A stretch of DNA of 56,378 nt, taken from the IMG/VR virus record IMGVR_UViG_3300017779_000007, positions 1 to 56,378 of that record, one strand, 5' to 3'. The notes below the pieces were generated by a model that saw only the letters and a program-made list of their open reading frames with translations, searched no databases and was not told the origin of the DNA. The position numbers and the translations under genes were made by a program. The number at the start of each line of letters is the position of its first letter. Positions within the stretch are counted from its first letter, which is position 1. Positions 30,245 through 39,299 of the stretch are shown one piece after another. The stretch comes from a virus.

Positions 30245-31537
30245 ATGAAGACATTATACCCGAAACAACAAGACGCGCTCGACTTCTTCCTAGCGAAGCA
30301 CAAGTTGAATTTAAACTCACTCGACACTAGCCATGTCGGAACCGGCAAGACAGTAGTAGCCGCTCATCTGGCCAAAGCTTTGAATAGACCTGTAGCGGTC
30401 TTGTGTCCGAAGGCGGTGATCCCGTCATGGGAACGCGAGCTAAAAGAGACTGGTATCAAGCCTTTGTTCGTTCTCAACTACGAGAAGATCAGAACGGGCC
30501 GAACGGACTTCATGTCCAAACGCGGCAAGAAAATCATGACGTGGAACCTGCCTAAAAACACATTAGTGTTAGTGGACGAGGTTCATAGATGCAAAGGACC
30601 ATACACGCAAAACGCGCAGTTGTTAGTGTCGTTAGTGGCCCAAGGCTACTCGATCCATGCGATGTCCGCGACCGCTGCCGAAGACCCTACTGAGATGCGG
30701 CCAATCGGATACGCATTAGGTCTGCACAATCTCAACAAAGCGGAGGACGGTGTCAAGAGTTGGTTCGGTTGGATGATGCAATACGGATGCAGTCAGAACC
30801 AGTGGAACGCATGGGAGCTTCGGCGTAAGACCAAACTCAGTGACCTTAATAAGGTCATGTATGGGAAGAATGTTAAGCGGCTCACGGTTGATGACTTCCC
30901 CGAGTCCTTTAAAGCGAACCGTGTATTCGTGGAGTCGATTGCATTCGGCACTGCTGCTCAGATCGCGAAGGTGTATAAAGATCTCGACATCACGCCAGAG
31001 ATCATCACGAATCTTCTAGAGAACGGAACCGTTGAGGACAGCGATTGGGTTCTGGTCAACCTACTTCGCGCTCGCCAGCTAGCGGAGTCACTTAAGGCCA
31101 AAGACATGGCCGACATGGCAAGGGACTACGTAGAGCAGGGACACAGTGTTGTGCTGTTCGTCAACTTTACGGAGACGGCCCAGACACTACAGCAGTTGTT
31201 GAATTGCCCTGCTATCGTTGGTGGTCAGTCTGCCGAAGAACGGCAACAGGTGATCGACGATTTTCAAGACGACAATGAACACGTCATCGTGGTCAACATC
31301 GCCGCTGGTGGAACCGGAATCTCGCTGCATGACATCAACGGTAGTAGGCAGCGGATCTCATTGATCTCGCCCACATTCAATGTCAAAGACCACCTACAGG
31401 CATTGGGTCGTATCCACCGCAACGGAGCAAAGAGCGACGCCATCCAGAAGATTCTGGTCGCCAGTGACTCCATTGAGGAACACGTTATGCGAGTTGTCGA
31501 ACAGAAGTCAGATAACCTGAACACTCTACACCAATGA
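30245..31537 (+). CDS. Superfamily 2 DNA helicase, 430 aa
   Basis: ATP-dependent DNA translocase. Walker A VGTGKT (31-36), DEVH box (111-114), SAT motif III (141-143), and motif VI QALGRIHRNG (about 382-391) give a complete two-domain SF2 core with Swi2/Snf2-like spacing. It probably serves in replication restart or recombination together with the RuvC-like nuclease upstream. A small hairpin TTGTCT/AGACAA (30224-30241) lies just before the ATG. The gene ends with an ATGA overlap with the next gene. Confidence 0.9.
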   Translation: MKTLYPKQQDALDFFLAKHKLNLNSLDTSHVGTGKTVVAAHLAKALNRPVAVLCPKAVIPSWERELKETGIKPLFVLNYEKIRTGRTDFMSKRGKKIMTWNLPKNTLVLVDEVHRCKGPYTQNAQLLVSLVAQGYSIHAMSATAAEDPTEMRPIGYALGLHNLNKAEDGVKSWFGWMMQYGCSQNQWNAWELRRKTKLSDLNKVMYGKNVKRLTVDDFPESFKANRVFVESIAFGTAAQIAKVYKDLDITPEIITNLLENGTVEDSDWVLVNLLRARQLAESLKAKDMADMARDYVEQGHSVVLFVNFTETAQTLQQLLNCPAIVGGQSAEERQQVIDDFQDDNEHVIVVNIAAGGTGISLHDINGSRQRISLISPTFNVKDHLQALGRIHRNGAKSDAIQKILVASDSIEEHVMRVVEQKSDNLNTLHQ

Positions 31538-31881
31538 AAACAGAAAACAAAATTAAAGGTCTTACTAAATATAAGCAGGCCATAATCGAAAAAGTCTGCT
31601 CGCTCGTCGCCGACGAATTTTCAATCTACAATGATGACCTGTTTAAAAAATCCAGAGCCTGTCAATATTCGGTTCCGAGATCCGTTGCGGCTGCTCTGCT
31701 GCACAAAAACTACGGAATCCAGCAGCAGATCATCGCTGATTATTTTGGCTATGTCTCACACAGCAGCGTCCCCCATGCGGTCAAATCGCTTGACCGTAGG
31801 ATCAACACGGAACCTGAGTTAAGATTTATTATCAGAAATATCTTGAAGAACGTCACTAAAGAAATTAAACCAACTAAGTAG
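31534..31881 (+). CDS. DnaA domain IV-like origin-binding protein, 115 aa
   Basis: The core, RACQYSVPRSVAAALLHKNY then IADYFGYVSHSSVPHAVKSLDRRI (residues 34-88), matches the DNA-binding domain of the bacterial initiator DnaA: a basic loop, an HTH and the signature helix that reads the DnaA box. The ATPase domains are absent. Coupled by ATGA to the SF2 helicase gene. It could mark a phage origin, recruit host replication proteins or compete with host DnaA. The exact target is unknown. Confidence 0.8.
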   Translation: MKTENKIKGLTKYKQAIIEKVCSLVADEFSIYNDDLFKKSRACQYSVPRSVAAALLHKNYGIQQQIIADYFGYVSHSSVPHAVKSLDRRINTEPELRFIIRNILKNVTKEIKPTK

Positions 31882-31884
31882 ACC

Positions 31885-32304
31885 ATGAAAAAATTATTCG
31901 TATTGGCATTATGCATCACTCCCATAGCCGCAGTGTTGTTTAGCTCCACCTCACCGGATCTACCTGAACCTGTCGCGGAAGAGCCTAAAGAAGAACCTGA
32001 ACAGATCAGCGCGTCTGTCCTCCTGTCAAAGTGGCAGGTGGAGAAGATGATGAGGAGTTTTGACGGCGATGACCATCCGTCGGATATGCGCGTCTTCACC
32101 TCTGTAGTCAACAACTCTGCGGACGGCTGGCGTATCTCATCAACGCATTTGGTTCGTAACCCGAAGAATGTGATCCTACCAACCACAGATTATCACGTCA
32201 TTGATTCTTCCTACATCGATTTCTCTGGTAATCTCAGAGAGTGTGTGGAGTATGCGAGATCCTATAAAGGTCACCATGATTATATCGTCGTGCCACTGAA
32301 ATAA
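31885..32304 (+). CDS. Exported protein of unknown function, 139 aa
   Basis: A signal peptide is clear: MKKLFVLALCITPIAAVLFS, with cleavage or anchoring near residue 20. A Pro/Glu-rich linker (about 24-40) and a small alpha/beta domain follow. No lipobox. Probably periplasmic or envelope-attached during infection, yet placed among replication genes. No family recognised. Confidence 0.7.
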   Translation: MKKLFVLALCITPIAAVLFSSTSPDLPEPVAEEPKEEPEQISASVLLSKWQVEKMMRSFDGDDHPSDMRVFTSVVNNSADGWRISSTHLVRNPKNVILPTTDYHVIDSSYIDFSGNLRECVEYARSYKGHHDYIVVPLK

Positions 32305-32390
32305 AATTTTGCCGAGAGAGTCCGGCAATTAAGACTTCGCTGACGGGGCAGTTAAGCTCTCACCCCGAACCACTAACCAAAAATAAAACC
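32305..32390 (+). other. Intergenic leader with two small hairpins
   Basis: TTGCCG (32309-32314) pairs with CGGCAA (32323-32328), and CGGGG/CCCCG pair at about 32344-32367. The stretch then becomes A-rich (AACCAAAAATAAAACC) up to the ATG. It may be a leader or processing site. No promoter is obvious. Confidence 0.4.
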
Positions 32391-32615
32391 ATGAACAAAG
32401 AAAGAAAACTGGAATACCCATACATCAATAGATGGAAAGCTTTTCCATCAACTGGATCTGTAAAGGGTATGACCTTATTAGATTATTTTGCAGGTCAAGC
32501 TCTTGCATCTCTGACTCAAGGTAGCCCAGATAAAAGAGCAGATAAGGCTTATGAAATAGCTGAAGCAATGATGGAGATGAAACTTCATACTTTATCGAAT
32601 CACGATGATGTGTAA
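32391..32615 (+). CDS. Small conserved phage protein, 74 aa
   Basis: Contains GMTLLDYFAGQALASL (about residues 26-41) and AYEIAEAMMEM (about 53-63), a pattern found in many short phage and prophage proteins encoded beside RecB-like exonucleases. Function not established. It overlaps the start of the exonuclease gene by 11 nt, so the two are translated together. Confidence 0.75.
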   Translation: MNKERKLEYPYINRWKAFPSTGSVKGMTLLDYFAGQALASLTQGSPDKRADKAYEIAEAMMEMKLHTLSNHDDV

Positions 32616-33705
32616 TACACCAGACCACCAAAGCAGAGGACACGCAGAGTTCTCTCCGTCGAGCCTGAAGTATGTAGCCGCCTGTGCTGGCTACCAAGGC
32701 CGAGACGGCACGTCACCCGCTGCTGAGATGGGGACTCGTATTCATGAGGCTCTTGAAGTATTCGACCCTTCTGCTCTCCATAACGAAGAAGAACTCGCTA
32801 TCTATGAGCAGATCGTTGAGATGGAGAAGGACTTCATGGGCAACTTCGATGAGATCGAGGAAGAGCTTAACGAGATCCAAGTTGAGGTCGCACTCGATGG
32901 CACTGAGACATGGGGAACCTGTGACCGATTCTTGATCCTCAAAGGCGGCGACCGTGCCGTCATGGCTGACTACAAAACCGGAATCAGCATCATCGACCCG
33001 CCGGAAAAGAACTGGCAAGCGAAGGCATACACGACCGGAGCGTTCCAGAAGTATCCCGACATCAAGGAGATCGTCTTCGCGTTCTACGTTCCGCAGCACA
33101 ATGCGACGTTGCACCACACGTTCACGCGAGAAGACCTCCCTACTCTGGTCGAAGACCTTAGCCGAGTCATCAAGGCTGGCGAAGAAGTTAGACCGAAATG
33201 GGAGTCCGGCACACCTGAGCTTGAGGAATGCACCCCGACTCAGTATTGCCGATTCTGTAGGCACGAAGATACTTGTCCCGCACTAGGCGGTCTCGTTATC
33301 AGTGTGGCTAAGAAACTCGATACCACGTTGCCTGACATCGATCCGACTGACGTTGACAATCCGGCCAGACTATCTGAGCTATTTAACATCGCGAAGATCG
33401 TGGAGAACTGGTCGATGTCGATTAAACGTAAAACACTCGACGCTCTTAAAGACGGCGAGCAGCTTGACGGTCTTAAACTCCGCTCGATGGGCAGGACTAG
33501 AAAGATCTCCGATAACGCGACTTTTGTAAAAATCGCAAAAAAATATGGAATTGATCTGGACACGCTGCTGGATCAAGTTAACTTCCCTCTCGCCAAGGTT
33601 GCTAAGAAAGCAGGAACCGACAGCAGACAAACTTTCCTCGACGAATGCGAAGACGCAGGAATCGTAGAAACATCAGACGAGCGGCACTGTGTCGCGACTC
33701 AATAA
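32605..33705 (+). CDS. PD-(D/E)XK exonuclease, Cas4/RecB type (DUF2800-like), 366 aa
   Basis: Degrades or resects DNA ends in recombination. Nuclease residues: His47 (TRIHEAL), Asp107 (GTCDRFL), Asp122 and Lys124 (ADYKTG), and a Q-AYT-G helix near 138. Cys27 together with the later cluster CTPTQYCRFCRHEDTC could hold an iron-sulfur cluster, as in Cas4 and AddB. The C terminus is helical. Partner genes: the 74-aa protein upstream and the ssDNA-binding-like protein downstream, the usual phage recombination trio. Confidence 0.85.
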   Translation: MMCNTPDHQSRGHAEFSPSSLKYVAACAGYQGRDGTSPAAEMGTRIHEALEVFDPSALHNEEELAIYEQIVEMEKDFMGNFDEIEEELNEIQVEVALDGTETWGTCDRFLILKGGDRAVMADYKTGISIIDPPEKNWQAKAYTTGAFQKYPDIKEIVFAFYVPQHNATLHHTFTREDLPTLVEDLSRVIKAGEEVRPKWESGTPELEECTPTQYCRFCRHEDTCPALGGLVISVAKKLDTTLPDIDPTDVDNPARLSELFNIAKIVENWSMSIKRKTLDALKDGEQLDGLKLRSMGRTRKISDNATFVKIAKKYGIDLDTLLDQVNFPLAKVAKKAGTDSRQTFLDECEDAGIVETSDERHCVATQ

Positions 33706-33726
33706 AGCAAACCAATAATTGATATT

Positions 33727-34383
33727 ATGGCTAAAACCCAAAAGCAAGAAGTCGTTGCTGCCGAGACCAACACTGGTCTCTCCACCAACGTAAGCGGAAT
33801 CGAAATCGACGTAGAGGACATCGAGATTCCACGTATTAACGTCTGTCAAAAGATGTCGCAATCCGACGCACCTGTCGGGTCGATTCTCTTCGACAAGACA
33901 TACGAGATCGCCCCACCGGATACTCCGGTAAAGGTGATCACCGTAGCGGCCCAGAAGGGCTGGCGGGAGAACATCCCTTTCGAGGAAGAGGATATCCCCC
34001 GCATCGCTTGGTCTAAAGAACAAGCCGACGCCATTGAAGCGGAGTCGGACTGGGACATGACTGAGTTCGCCGAGATCACTCTCCTCATGCGTCAGCCTGA
34101 AGGTAGTGAAGAAGGCGATGCGTTCCAGTTGCCTATCGGCGACCACAACTACGCATTGGGCAAGATCAACGTGGGTAAGAACGCATACCGTTCAACCTAC
34201 AAGCGTCTTGCGACATTCGCGGCTCTTCAGTCTGGAGTTCCTATTCATAGCAAAGTTTGGAACTTCGTTTCTGAAGAACTCAGCAAGGGCAAGTATACTT
34301 GGTTTAATCCGTCACTCAGCGTGACTAAGGAAGAAGCCGATGAGGATGTCACCGCCTTTGTTAAAAACTTTCTCGGAGCGTAG
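33727..34383 (+). CDS. Probable ssDNA-binding/recombination partner protein, 218 aa
   Basis: An acidic N terminus is followed by DVEDIEIPRINVCQKMS (about 28-44), GSILFDKTYEIAPPD, a central acidic stretch and NYALGKINVGKNAYRSTYKR (about 143-162), then a C-terminal acidic tail (EEADEDVTAFVKNF). Such proteins are encoded beside DUF2800-type exonucleases and are thought to bind single strands. I see no canonical OB-fold motif, so the role rests on neighbourhood and architecture. Confidence 0.6.
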   Translation: MAKTQKQEVVAAETNTGLSTNVSGIEIDVEDIEIPRINVCQKMSQSDAPVGSILFDKTYEIAPPDTPVKVITVAAQKGWRENIPFEEEDIPRIAWSKEQADAIEAESDWDMTEFAEITLLMRQPEGSEEGDAFQLPIGDHNYALGKINVGKNAYRSTYKRLATFAALQSGVPIHSKVWNFVSEELSKGKYTWFNPSLSVTKEEADEDVTAFVKNFLGA

Positions 34384-34385
34384 TT

Positions 34386-34574
34386 ATGACTGACCAAGAG
34401 AAAGAACAAAAAACCCGTGATCTCCTGCTTGAAGAGATCAAGATGCTCGACGGCATGATCGCTGAAGTCGAGGATCAACTCTCGCAAGTCGGGAGCAACT
34501 TGAGAAAGTTGCGGGTAGTTCGGGAGGCACTCCAGCACGTTACTGGCGAGCAGACCGAATTGGAATTGGACTAG
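34386..34574 (+). CDS. Coiled-coil small protein, 62 aa
   Basis: Almost entirely one heptad-repeat helix pair (EIKMLDGMIAEVEDQLSQVG; LRKLRVVREALQHVT). Starts two bases after the upstream stop, so it is in the same transcript, and is followed by a terminator. Could be a small partner of the ssDNA-binding-like protein. No family recognised. Confidence 0.65.
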   Translation: MTDQEKEQKTRDLLLEEIKMLDGMIAEVEDQLSQVGSNLRKLRVVREALQHVTGEQTELELD

Positions 34575-34603
34575 GAATACTAGTAACACTAGTAGGATAC
34601 AAG

Positions 34604-34647
34604 CCCACCGCAGAGTTTTTAATTTTTTCCTTTGCGGTGGGTTTTTT
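34604..34647 (+). terminator. Intrinsic terminator before the DNA polymerase gene
   Basis: CCCACCGCA (34604-34612) pairs with TGCGGTGGG (34633-34641), followed by TTTTTT. The loop is long and T-rich. Polymerase and primase-helicase downstream therefore need read-through or their own promoter; none is obvious. Confidence 0.85.
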
Positions 34648-34667
34648 CTGCTCACAAATAAACTTAT

Positions 34668-36425
34668 ATGATTACATACGCATTAGATTTTGAAACCTAC
34701 TACGACAAGCACTGCTCGATACGAAAGCTTGGCCCGTTAGGTTACTTCTCCCATTACGACTTCGACGCCTATATGGTGAGCGTTGTCGGAGATGACGGCT
34801 ACGAGTTTGTAGGCCACCCTGAAGATTTTGACTGGAACCTGCTTAACGGCAACATCGTCCTGTCCCATAACGCATCATTCGATGAAACACTTTACCTATA
34901 TGGAATCAACTGCGGTTGGTGGCCGGAGGTGAAACCAGCCGAATGGCACTGCACCGCCGACATGGCCGCTGCGGTCGGCTTGCCGAGATCGCTGAAGAAC
35001 TCAACTGCTGAAGCTTTCGATCTGGAGGTCTCTAAATCCACCCGTGATAATATGTCTGGCAAGACGTGGGCGGGTATGACTAAAGAGTTCCAGAAGGAAG
35101 TAGAGGAATACGCCATCAAGGACTCCGTCCTCTGCCTCCGTCTGTGGAAGGCTTACGAGTCTAAATGGTCGCAGTTTGAGAGGGACATCAGCGTTACGAA
35201 TCGACGGATCGTTCAGAGAGGAATCCCGATTGACGTGGACGCTCTACGCAAAGCTAAGGAGACGATCAACGAACTCATTTTTGAAACAGAGAAGGCGATA
35301 CCTTGGGCAGACGAGAAGCCGTTACTTAGCCGGAAAGCGTTCGACGAACACTGCATTCAACTCGGCATCGAACCGCCAGCCTCTCTCGCTAAAACGGATG
35401 TCGATGCCCAGCGGTGGATACTGGCACATGGCCACAAATACAAATGGATCGAGGCCGTAACGAACTGGCGTCGTATAAACACGATCAAGAAGAAGCTCGA
35501 TAGCTTCGACTTCGCGACGATGCCGGACAGCAGATACTACGGCGGCATTATGTATTTTGGCGGACACACCGGACGCTTCAGCGGTAGTGGAGGTAATCTT
35601 AATCTCCAGAACTTGCCGAGAGAAGGAATGTTCGGGGTTAATATGCGTAACCTCATTACCGCGCCTAAAGGTAAGAAGCTAGTCGTCGTTGACCTATCTC
35701 AGATCGAAGTCCGCACTCTTTGTTGGCTATCCGGTGACCGAGAGACGATGGACGCAATCGAGAAGTCCGACGACATCTACGAGGCATTCGCGATCCAGTT
35801 CGGTCTGTGGTCTGAAGACAAGGGAGTCCTGAAGAAGAAAGACGCCAAGCTAAGACACAAAGTCAAGGCTCTCGTATTGGGCTGCGGCTACGGTGCAGGG
35901 GCTAAACGGTTTGCTGAGATGTATGATATGCCTCAGAAAGAAGCTCAAGACGCTGTGGATCTTTACCGAACCAAGCTCGCGAAGGTTCCCCAATACTGGA
36001 AGAAGCTCAACAAAGAAATCGATAAAGCCTATGATGTCGGCCACCTGTCTCTACCGCTACCGTCTGGCAGGTCTCTTAACTACGGGAATATCCGCAAGAC
36101 TCTGGCCCAAGGACGAATCCAGTTTGTTTCCAGCATTAACCGGAACGGCCAGAAACGCATCATGAAACTGTGGGGAGGAGTCCTCGCTGAGAATCTCTCA
36201 CAGGCTCTGGCCAGAGATATTTTCAGTTTCATGATGTTAGAGATCGACAAGGCTGGCATAGACATTATCTTCCATGTTCACGATGAAGTGATCTGCGAAT
36301 GTGATGAAGACGAAGCCGAAGAAGTCCTACAAAAAATTACTAAAATTATGTCCACTCCTCCTGAGTGGATTAGCGATATCCCTCTGGATGCGGAGGGAGA
36401 AATTCTAACCCAATACCAAAAATAA
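34668..36425 (+). CDS. polA: Family A DNA polymerase with 3'-5' exonuclease, 585 aa
   Basis: Replicative polymerase. Exonuclease motifs: Asp7-x-Glu9 (LDFET), Asp72 (HNASFDE) and Tyr148/Asp152 (YAIKDSV). Polymerase motifs: A, VVVDLSQIE (Asp342); B, Arg396-Lys400-Leu404-Tyr408 in RHKVKALVLGCGYG; C, HVHDEV (Asp539, Glu540). There is no 5'-3' exonuclease. Leu404 occupies the place of E. coli Phe762. The length is short for the family. The stop overlaps the primase-helicase ATG by one base, so the two are made together. Confidence 0.95.
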   Translation: MITYALDFETYYDKHCSIRKLGPLGYFSHYDFDAYMVSVVGDDGYEFVGHPEDFDWNLLNGNIVLSHNASFDETLYLYGINCGWWPEVKPAEWHCTADMAAAVGLPRSLKNSTAEAFDLEVSKSTRDNMSGKTWAGMTKEFQKEVEEYAIKDSVLCLRLWKAYESKWSQFERDISVTNRRIVQRGIPIDVDALRKAKETINELIFETEKAIPWADEKPLLSRKAFDEHCIQLGIEPPASLAKTDVDAQRWILAHGHKYKWIEAVTNWRRINTIKKKLDSFDFATMPDSRYYGGIMYFGGHTGRFSGSGGNLNLQNLPREGMFGVNMRNLITAPKGKKLVVVDLSQIEVRTLCWLSGDRETMDAIEKSDDIYEAFAIQFGLWSEDKGVLKKKDAKLRHKVKALVLGCGYGAGAKRFAEMYDMPQKEAQDAVDLYRTKLAKVPQYWKKLNKEIDKAYDVGHLSLPLPSGRSLNYGNIRKTLAQGRIQFVSSINRNGQKRIMKLWGGVLAENLSQALARDIFSFMMLEIDKAGIDIIFHVHDEVICECDEDEAEEVLQKITKIMSTPPEWISDIPLDAEGEILTQYQK

Positions 36426-38620
36426 TGACCTACAGATATTTGCGTAACCTACGCGACAGCAAAGCCCAGAAAACCAGCAAACTCGATAACCTTAATCCAA
36501 CTAAACCCCCATTTAAGAATAAAGCGGACTATCGGGAATGGTGCAGCAACAGTAATACCGACCACATATTCTATTCTTGCGTTGAAGGACGCGCACCTTC
36601 CAAACGAGTAAGCAACGACAACCCCGCCCACAAGATACACGGCGTAGTAGCCGACTACGATTCACCCATCGATTGGAAGTCTTTTCGTAATAAATTAGCC
36701 AACGCCTGTGCGGGTATCCCCCTACCTACGTGGGCTAGCCGAACTCATAGCGGTTACCTACGATTAGTTTGGGAGTTTGATTCGGCGATACCGATTGACC
36801 CCTCTATGTATGACTCGTTTATGGATTACGTGAACAAGTCGCTGAAGATGGACAAGCTCTTCGCTGGTTTTGATAAGACTTCATTGAAGCCTAATCAATA
36901 TTTTGAGTTAGGCGAAGACTGGATTAAGACAGGCGACGCGACCCCGACCGACGTAGTCCATGCTTGCCTGTCGAAGGCGGTGTCTTCTAAGCCGCCTGAA
37001 TCTTCCGATACCTCAGTGCCGATAGATGTCGTCGCGCCTGAAGTCGAATCCCGATTCCCGAACCGTTGGTTCGGTGAATTTGAAGTAGGGGCCAGAGGGC
37101 CGTTGTTCTGGATCGATGATGGGATCGACCGAGACGGTTGTCAGGTCGTGGAGGATGGTGTTGTGTGTTACAGCGACCGCGCTGGTAAAGGCTTTATGAG
37201 TTGGGGCGATATCTTCGGAAGTTCGTTCGTCAAAGATTACGAGACCAAGAAGCTGTCTACCCTACTCGACGAGTACTGGTTTAATGGCAAGACCTTCTTC
37301 AAGCTCCTATACGGAAACGCCGTGTCGATACCGAAGGAGCAACTCCTTCTAGAGCTTCGACAAGCGGGGTTCTCTGTCAGGGTTAGGAGAGGTAGAGCGA
37401 TCAGCGAGGTGGAGGAAGCTGTCCTGACAGTTAGTAATAACAACCGGATCGATGAGATTGCACCTGTGGTGTTCTCAAGCGACCGCATTGTGTCCTACAA
37501 CGCCAGCCGTATTCTCAACTGCTCTAACCTAGTTCCGGTGGAGCCAGACTCAGACGGAGATCCATCGAAGTGGCCGTTCCTGCACCAATGGCTGAATCAG
37601 TTATTCGTGAATAGCTCAAAGAACTCCGCCTTAGATTATTTTTACTCATGGTTGCAGCGTTTCTACACTGCGGTTTTGGATAGGGTTCCCTTACAGGGAC
37701 AAGCTCTGCTGCTGGTCGGGCCGACAGGTCGCGGCAAGTCGCTATTGTCGAACAAAATTATCAGTGGCCTTGTAGGGGGTTTCTCTGATGCGTCTGACTA
37801 CCTGTCAGGTCAGACGAAGTTCAACAAAGACTTAGGTCGTGTCGCCTCATGGGTTATTGACGATACGACCTCGGCAGCTAGCTTCCAAGACCAGAGACGT
37901 GCGACCGAACTACTTAAGCGTGCGGTAGCCAATCCGAGAGTCGAGTATATGGCCAAGTATGCGGACGCCATGTCTATTCCTTGGACAGGACGAGTTATCT
38001 TGTCGCTGAACATGGATGCCAACTCGCTGTCAGTGATACCGTCTCTGGATACCAGTAACCGCGATAAGCTCATGGCGTTGCTTATAAGCGACAAGTCCAC
38101 AAATAGTTTTCCGGCTAACTCTCAACTAGAGGCTACCATCGAACAGGAGCTGCCTCACTTCGGTAAGTTCCTCCTCGACTGGAAGGCTCCTAAAGAGGTA
38201 GAGGACGTTGGTCGGTTCGGCGTTAAGTCCTACATCGACCCCACCATCGCGGACGCCGCATACGACAACAGCAGTCGCAGTTCAATCGCGGAGTTGGTCG
38301 AGTTCTTTGCCAAGCGTTGCCGTGAGCTTTACCCCGATATGGGTAAATGGAGCGGGACTCTGACTGAGTTTCAGGTGATGGTGCATGAACTAAACAACGG
38401 GCGCGATGTCGGTTCTTCTCGTAATCTGGAGTTCTGCCGACGAGGCATGATCACTCTGGAAGAAGCTAGTCGGGTCAATAACAAGATCCGTCCCGTAATG
38501 TCCCAAGGACAGGGAGGGGGCAAATTATGGAGTATTGATCTCAGCGAGAATTACGATATAGGTTATGCAGCGGATGACAAACGAGGACATTCAGATAAAG
38601 AGGCAGGAGCTTTGCGGTGA
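36425..38620 (+). CDS. Primase-helicase (AEP-like primase fused to SF3-type helicase), 731 aa
   Basis: Opens the origin or fork and primes synthesis. The N-terminal domain has VADYDSP (Asp77-x-Asp79) and SRTHSGYLRLVW (105-116), resembling the catalytic DxD and sHh regions of archaeo-eukaryotic primases. The C-terminal half has Walker A VGPTGRGKS (about 429-437), Walker B WVIDDTT (about 476) and a motif C-like ILSLNMD, as in SF3/DUF5906 helicases. Coupled to the polymerase gene by a one-base overlap. Confidence 0.8.
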   Translation: MTYRYLRNLRDSKAQKTSKLDNLNPTKPPFKNKADYREWCSNSNTDHIFYSCVEGRAPSKRVSNDNPAHKIHGVVADYDSPIDWKSFRNKLANACAGIPLPTWASRTHSGYLRLVWEFDSAIPIDPSMYDSFMDYVNKSLKMDKLFAGFDKTSLKPNQYFELGEDWIKTGDATPTDVVHACLSKAVSSKPPESSDTSVPIDVVAPEVESRFPNRWFGEFEVGARGPLFWIDDGIDRDGCQVVEDGVVCYSDRAGKGFMSWGDIFGSSFVKDYETKKLSTLLDEYWFNGKTFFKLLYGNAVSIPKEQLLLELRQAGFSVRVRRGRAISEVEEAVLTVSNNNRIDEIAPVVFSSDRIVSYNASRILNCSNLVPVEPDSDGDPSKWPFLHQWLNQLFVNSSKNSALDYFYSWLQRFYTAVLDRVPLQGQALLLVGPTGRGKSLLSNKIISGLVGGFSDASDYLSGQTKFNKDLGRVASWVIDDTTSAASFQDQRRATELLKRAVANPRVEYMAKYADAMSIPWTGRVILSLNMDANSLSVIPSLDTSNRDKLMALLISDKSTNSFPANSQLEATIEQELPHFGKFLLDWKAPKEVEDVGRFGVKSYIDPTIADAAYDNSSRSSIAELVEFFAKRCRELYPDMGKWSGTLTEFQVMVHELNNGRDVGSSRNLEFCRRGMITLEEASRVNNKIRPVMSQGQGGGKLWSIDLSENYDIGYAADDKRGHSDKEAGALR

Positions 38621-38801
38621 GTTCTGGCTAGACCTTCGTGAAGCGATAGAGGCTGTGGGAGGAGACTCATCTACTATAGACCTATACGCGGATGCCCCAC
38701 TGAGTGAGTTTATTGAACTCGTAGCACCAAACGGAATAAGGCCCGTCTTTAAAAAGACGGGTCATATTCACCACAAAAAACTACCGCCGGAGGAAGAATG
38801 A
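38565..38801 (+). CDS. Small protein overlapping the primase-helicase 3' end, 78 aa
   Basis: Starts at ATG 38565 or 38574, 56 or 47 nt inside the upstream gene, in another frame. Acidic N-terminal helix, FKKTGHIHHKK near the end. Its last 21 bp overlap the convergent nuclease gene. A 9-bp perfect hairpin (38742-38761) is embedded in it. Function unknown; the coding call rests on a continuous frame at the end of the operon. Confidence 0.5.
   Translation: MQRMTNEDIQIKRQELCGEFWLDLREAIEAVGGDSSTIDLYADAPLSEFIELVAPNGIRPVFKKTGHIHHKKLPPEEE
38742..38761. terminator. Hairpin at the convergence of the two large transcription units
   Basis: CCCGTCTTT/AAAGACGGG with a 2-nt loop, lying where rightward replication and leftward late transcription meet. 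The T and A tracts are inside the stem rather than after it, so termination would be atypical. Confidence 0.45.
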
Positions 38802-39299
38802 CTCGAAAGCGTCGGGCCGACGGGTCTTCTTAATCTCGATGTTGTATCCGTCGGCCTTGAATCGGAACCCGTCTTTGTCGTGAGTGCCTCTCTTGTTGAA
38901 TCGTTTTTTGTGGATGATCGTCTTCTTAGGAGTCCAACCACAGAGCCATACCTTCCGTAGACCTTTGTGGACTCGCATGAAGAAGTATATATTGGCTTCA
39001 AACTTACTGAACTTGGTGCTGACTACCGAGGCGTTGTAGTCCAGCTTAGGAGGGGTATTGCAGCTCTTGGCCTTAACGTCAACCTTGAGACCTTTGTATT
39101 CGTAGTCGTGGGTAAAAGACTGGTCCCCGACGTAGTCGAACTGCTTGAAGGTATTCTCGAAAGCGACCTCACCTAAGAAGCCAGTCATGTTCCCTTTGCC
39201 GTTCGTGAACGACGTTCTCAACTCACCTAACGCATCGGATCTTCGGCACGCTTCTGCGACATCTTCTGGCGTGGGTTTGTAGAGTATGAAACGACTCAT
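38781..39299 (-). CDS. PD-(D/E)XK-fold nuclease, 172 aa
   Basis: The catalytic pattern is Glu44 (TGFLGEVAFEN) and Asp74-x-Lys76 (GLKVDVKAK), preceded by YEYKG, matching small phage and restriction-type PD-(D/E)XK nucleases. A basic C-terminal half (HKKRFNKRGTHDKDG) would bind DNA. It could act in host DNA breakdown or genome maturation. Last gene of the leftward late block; its start overlaps the stop of the upstream gene by four bases (ATGA). Confidence 0.7.
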   Translation of the reverse strand: MSRFILYKPTPEDVAEACRRSDALGELRTSFTNGKGNMTGFLGEVAFENTFKQFDYVGDQSFTHDYEYKGLKVDVKAKSCNTPPKLDYNASVVSTKFSKFEANIYFFMRVHKGLRKVWLCGWTPKKTIIHKKRFNKRGTHDKDGFRFKADGYNIEIKKTRRPDAFESFFLRR

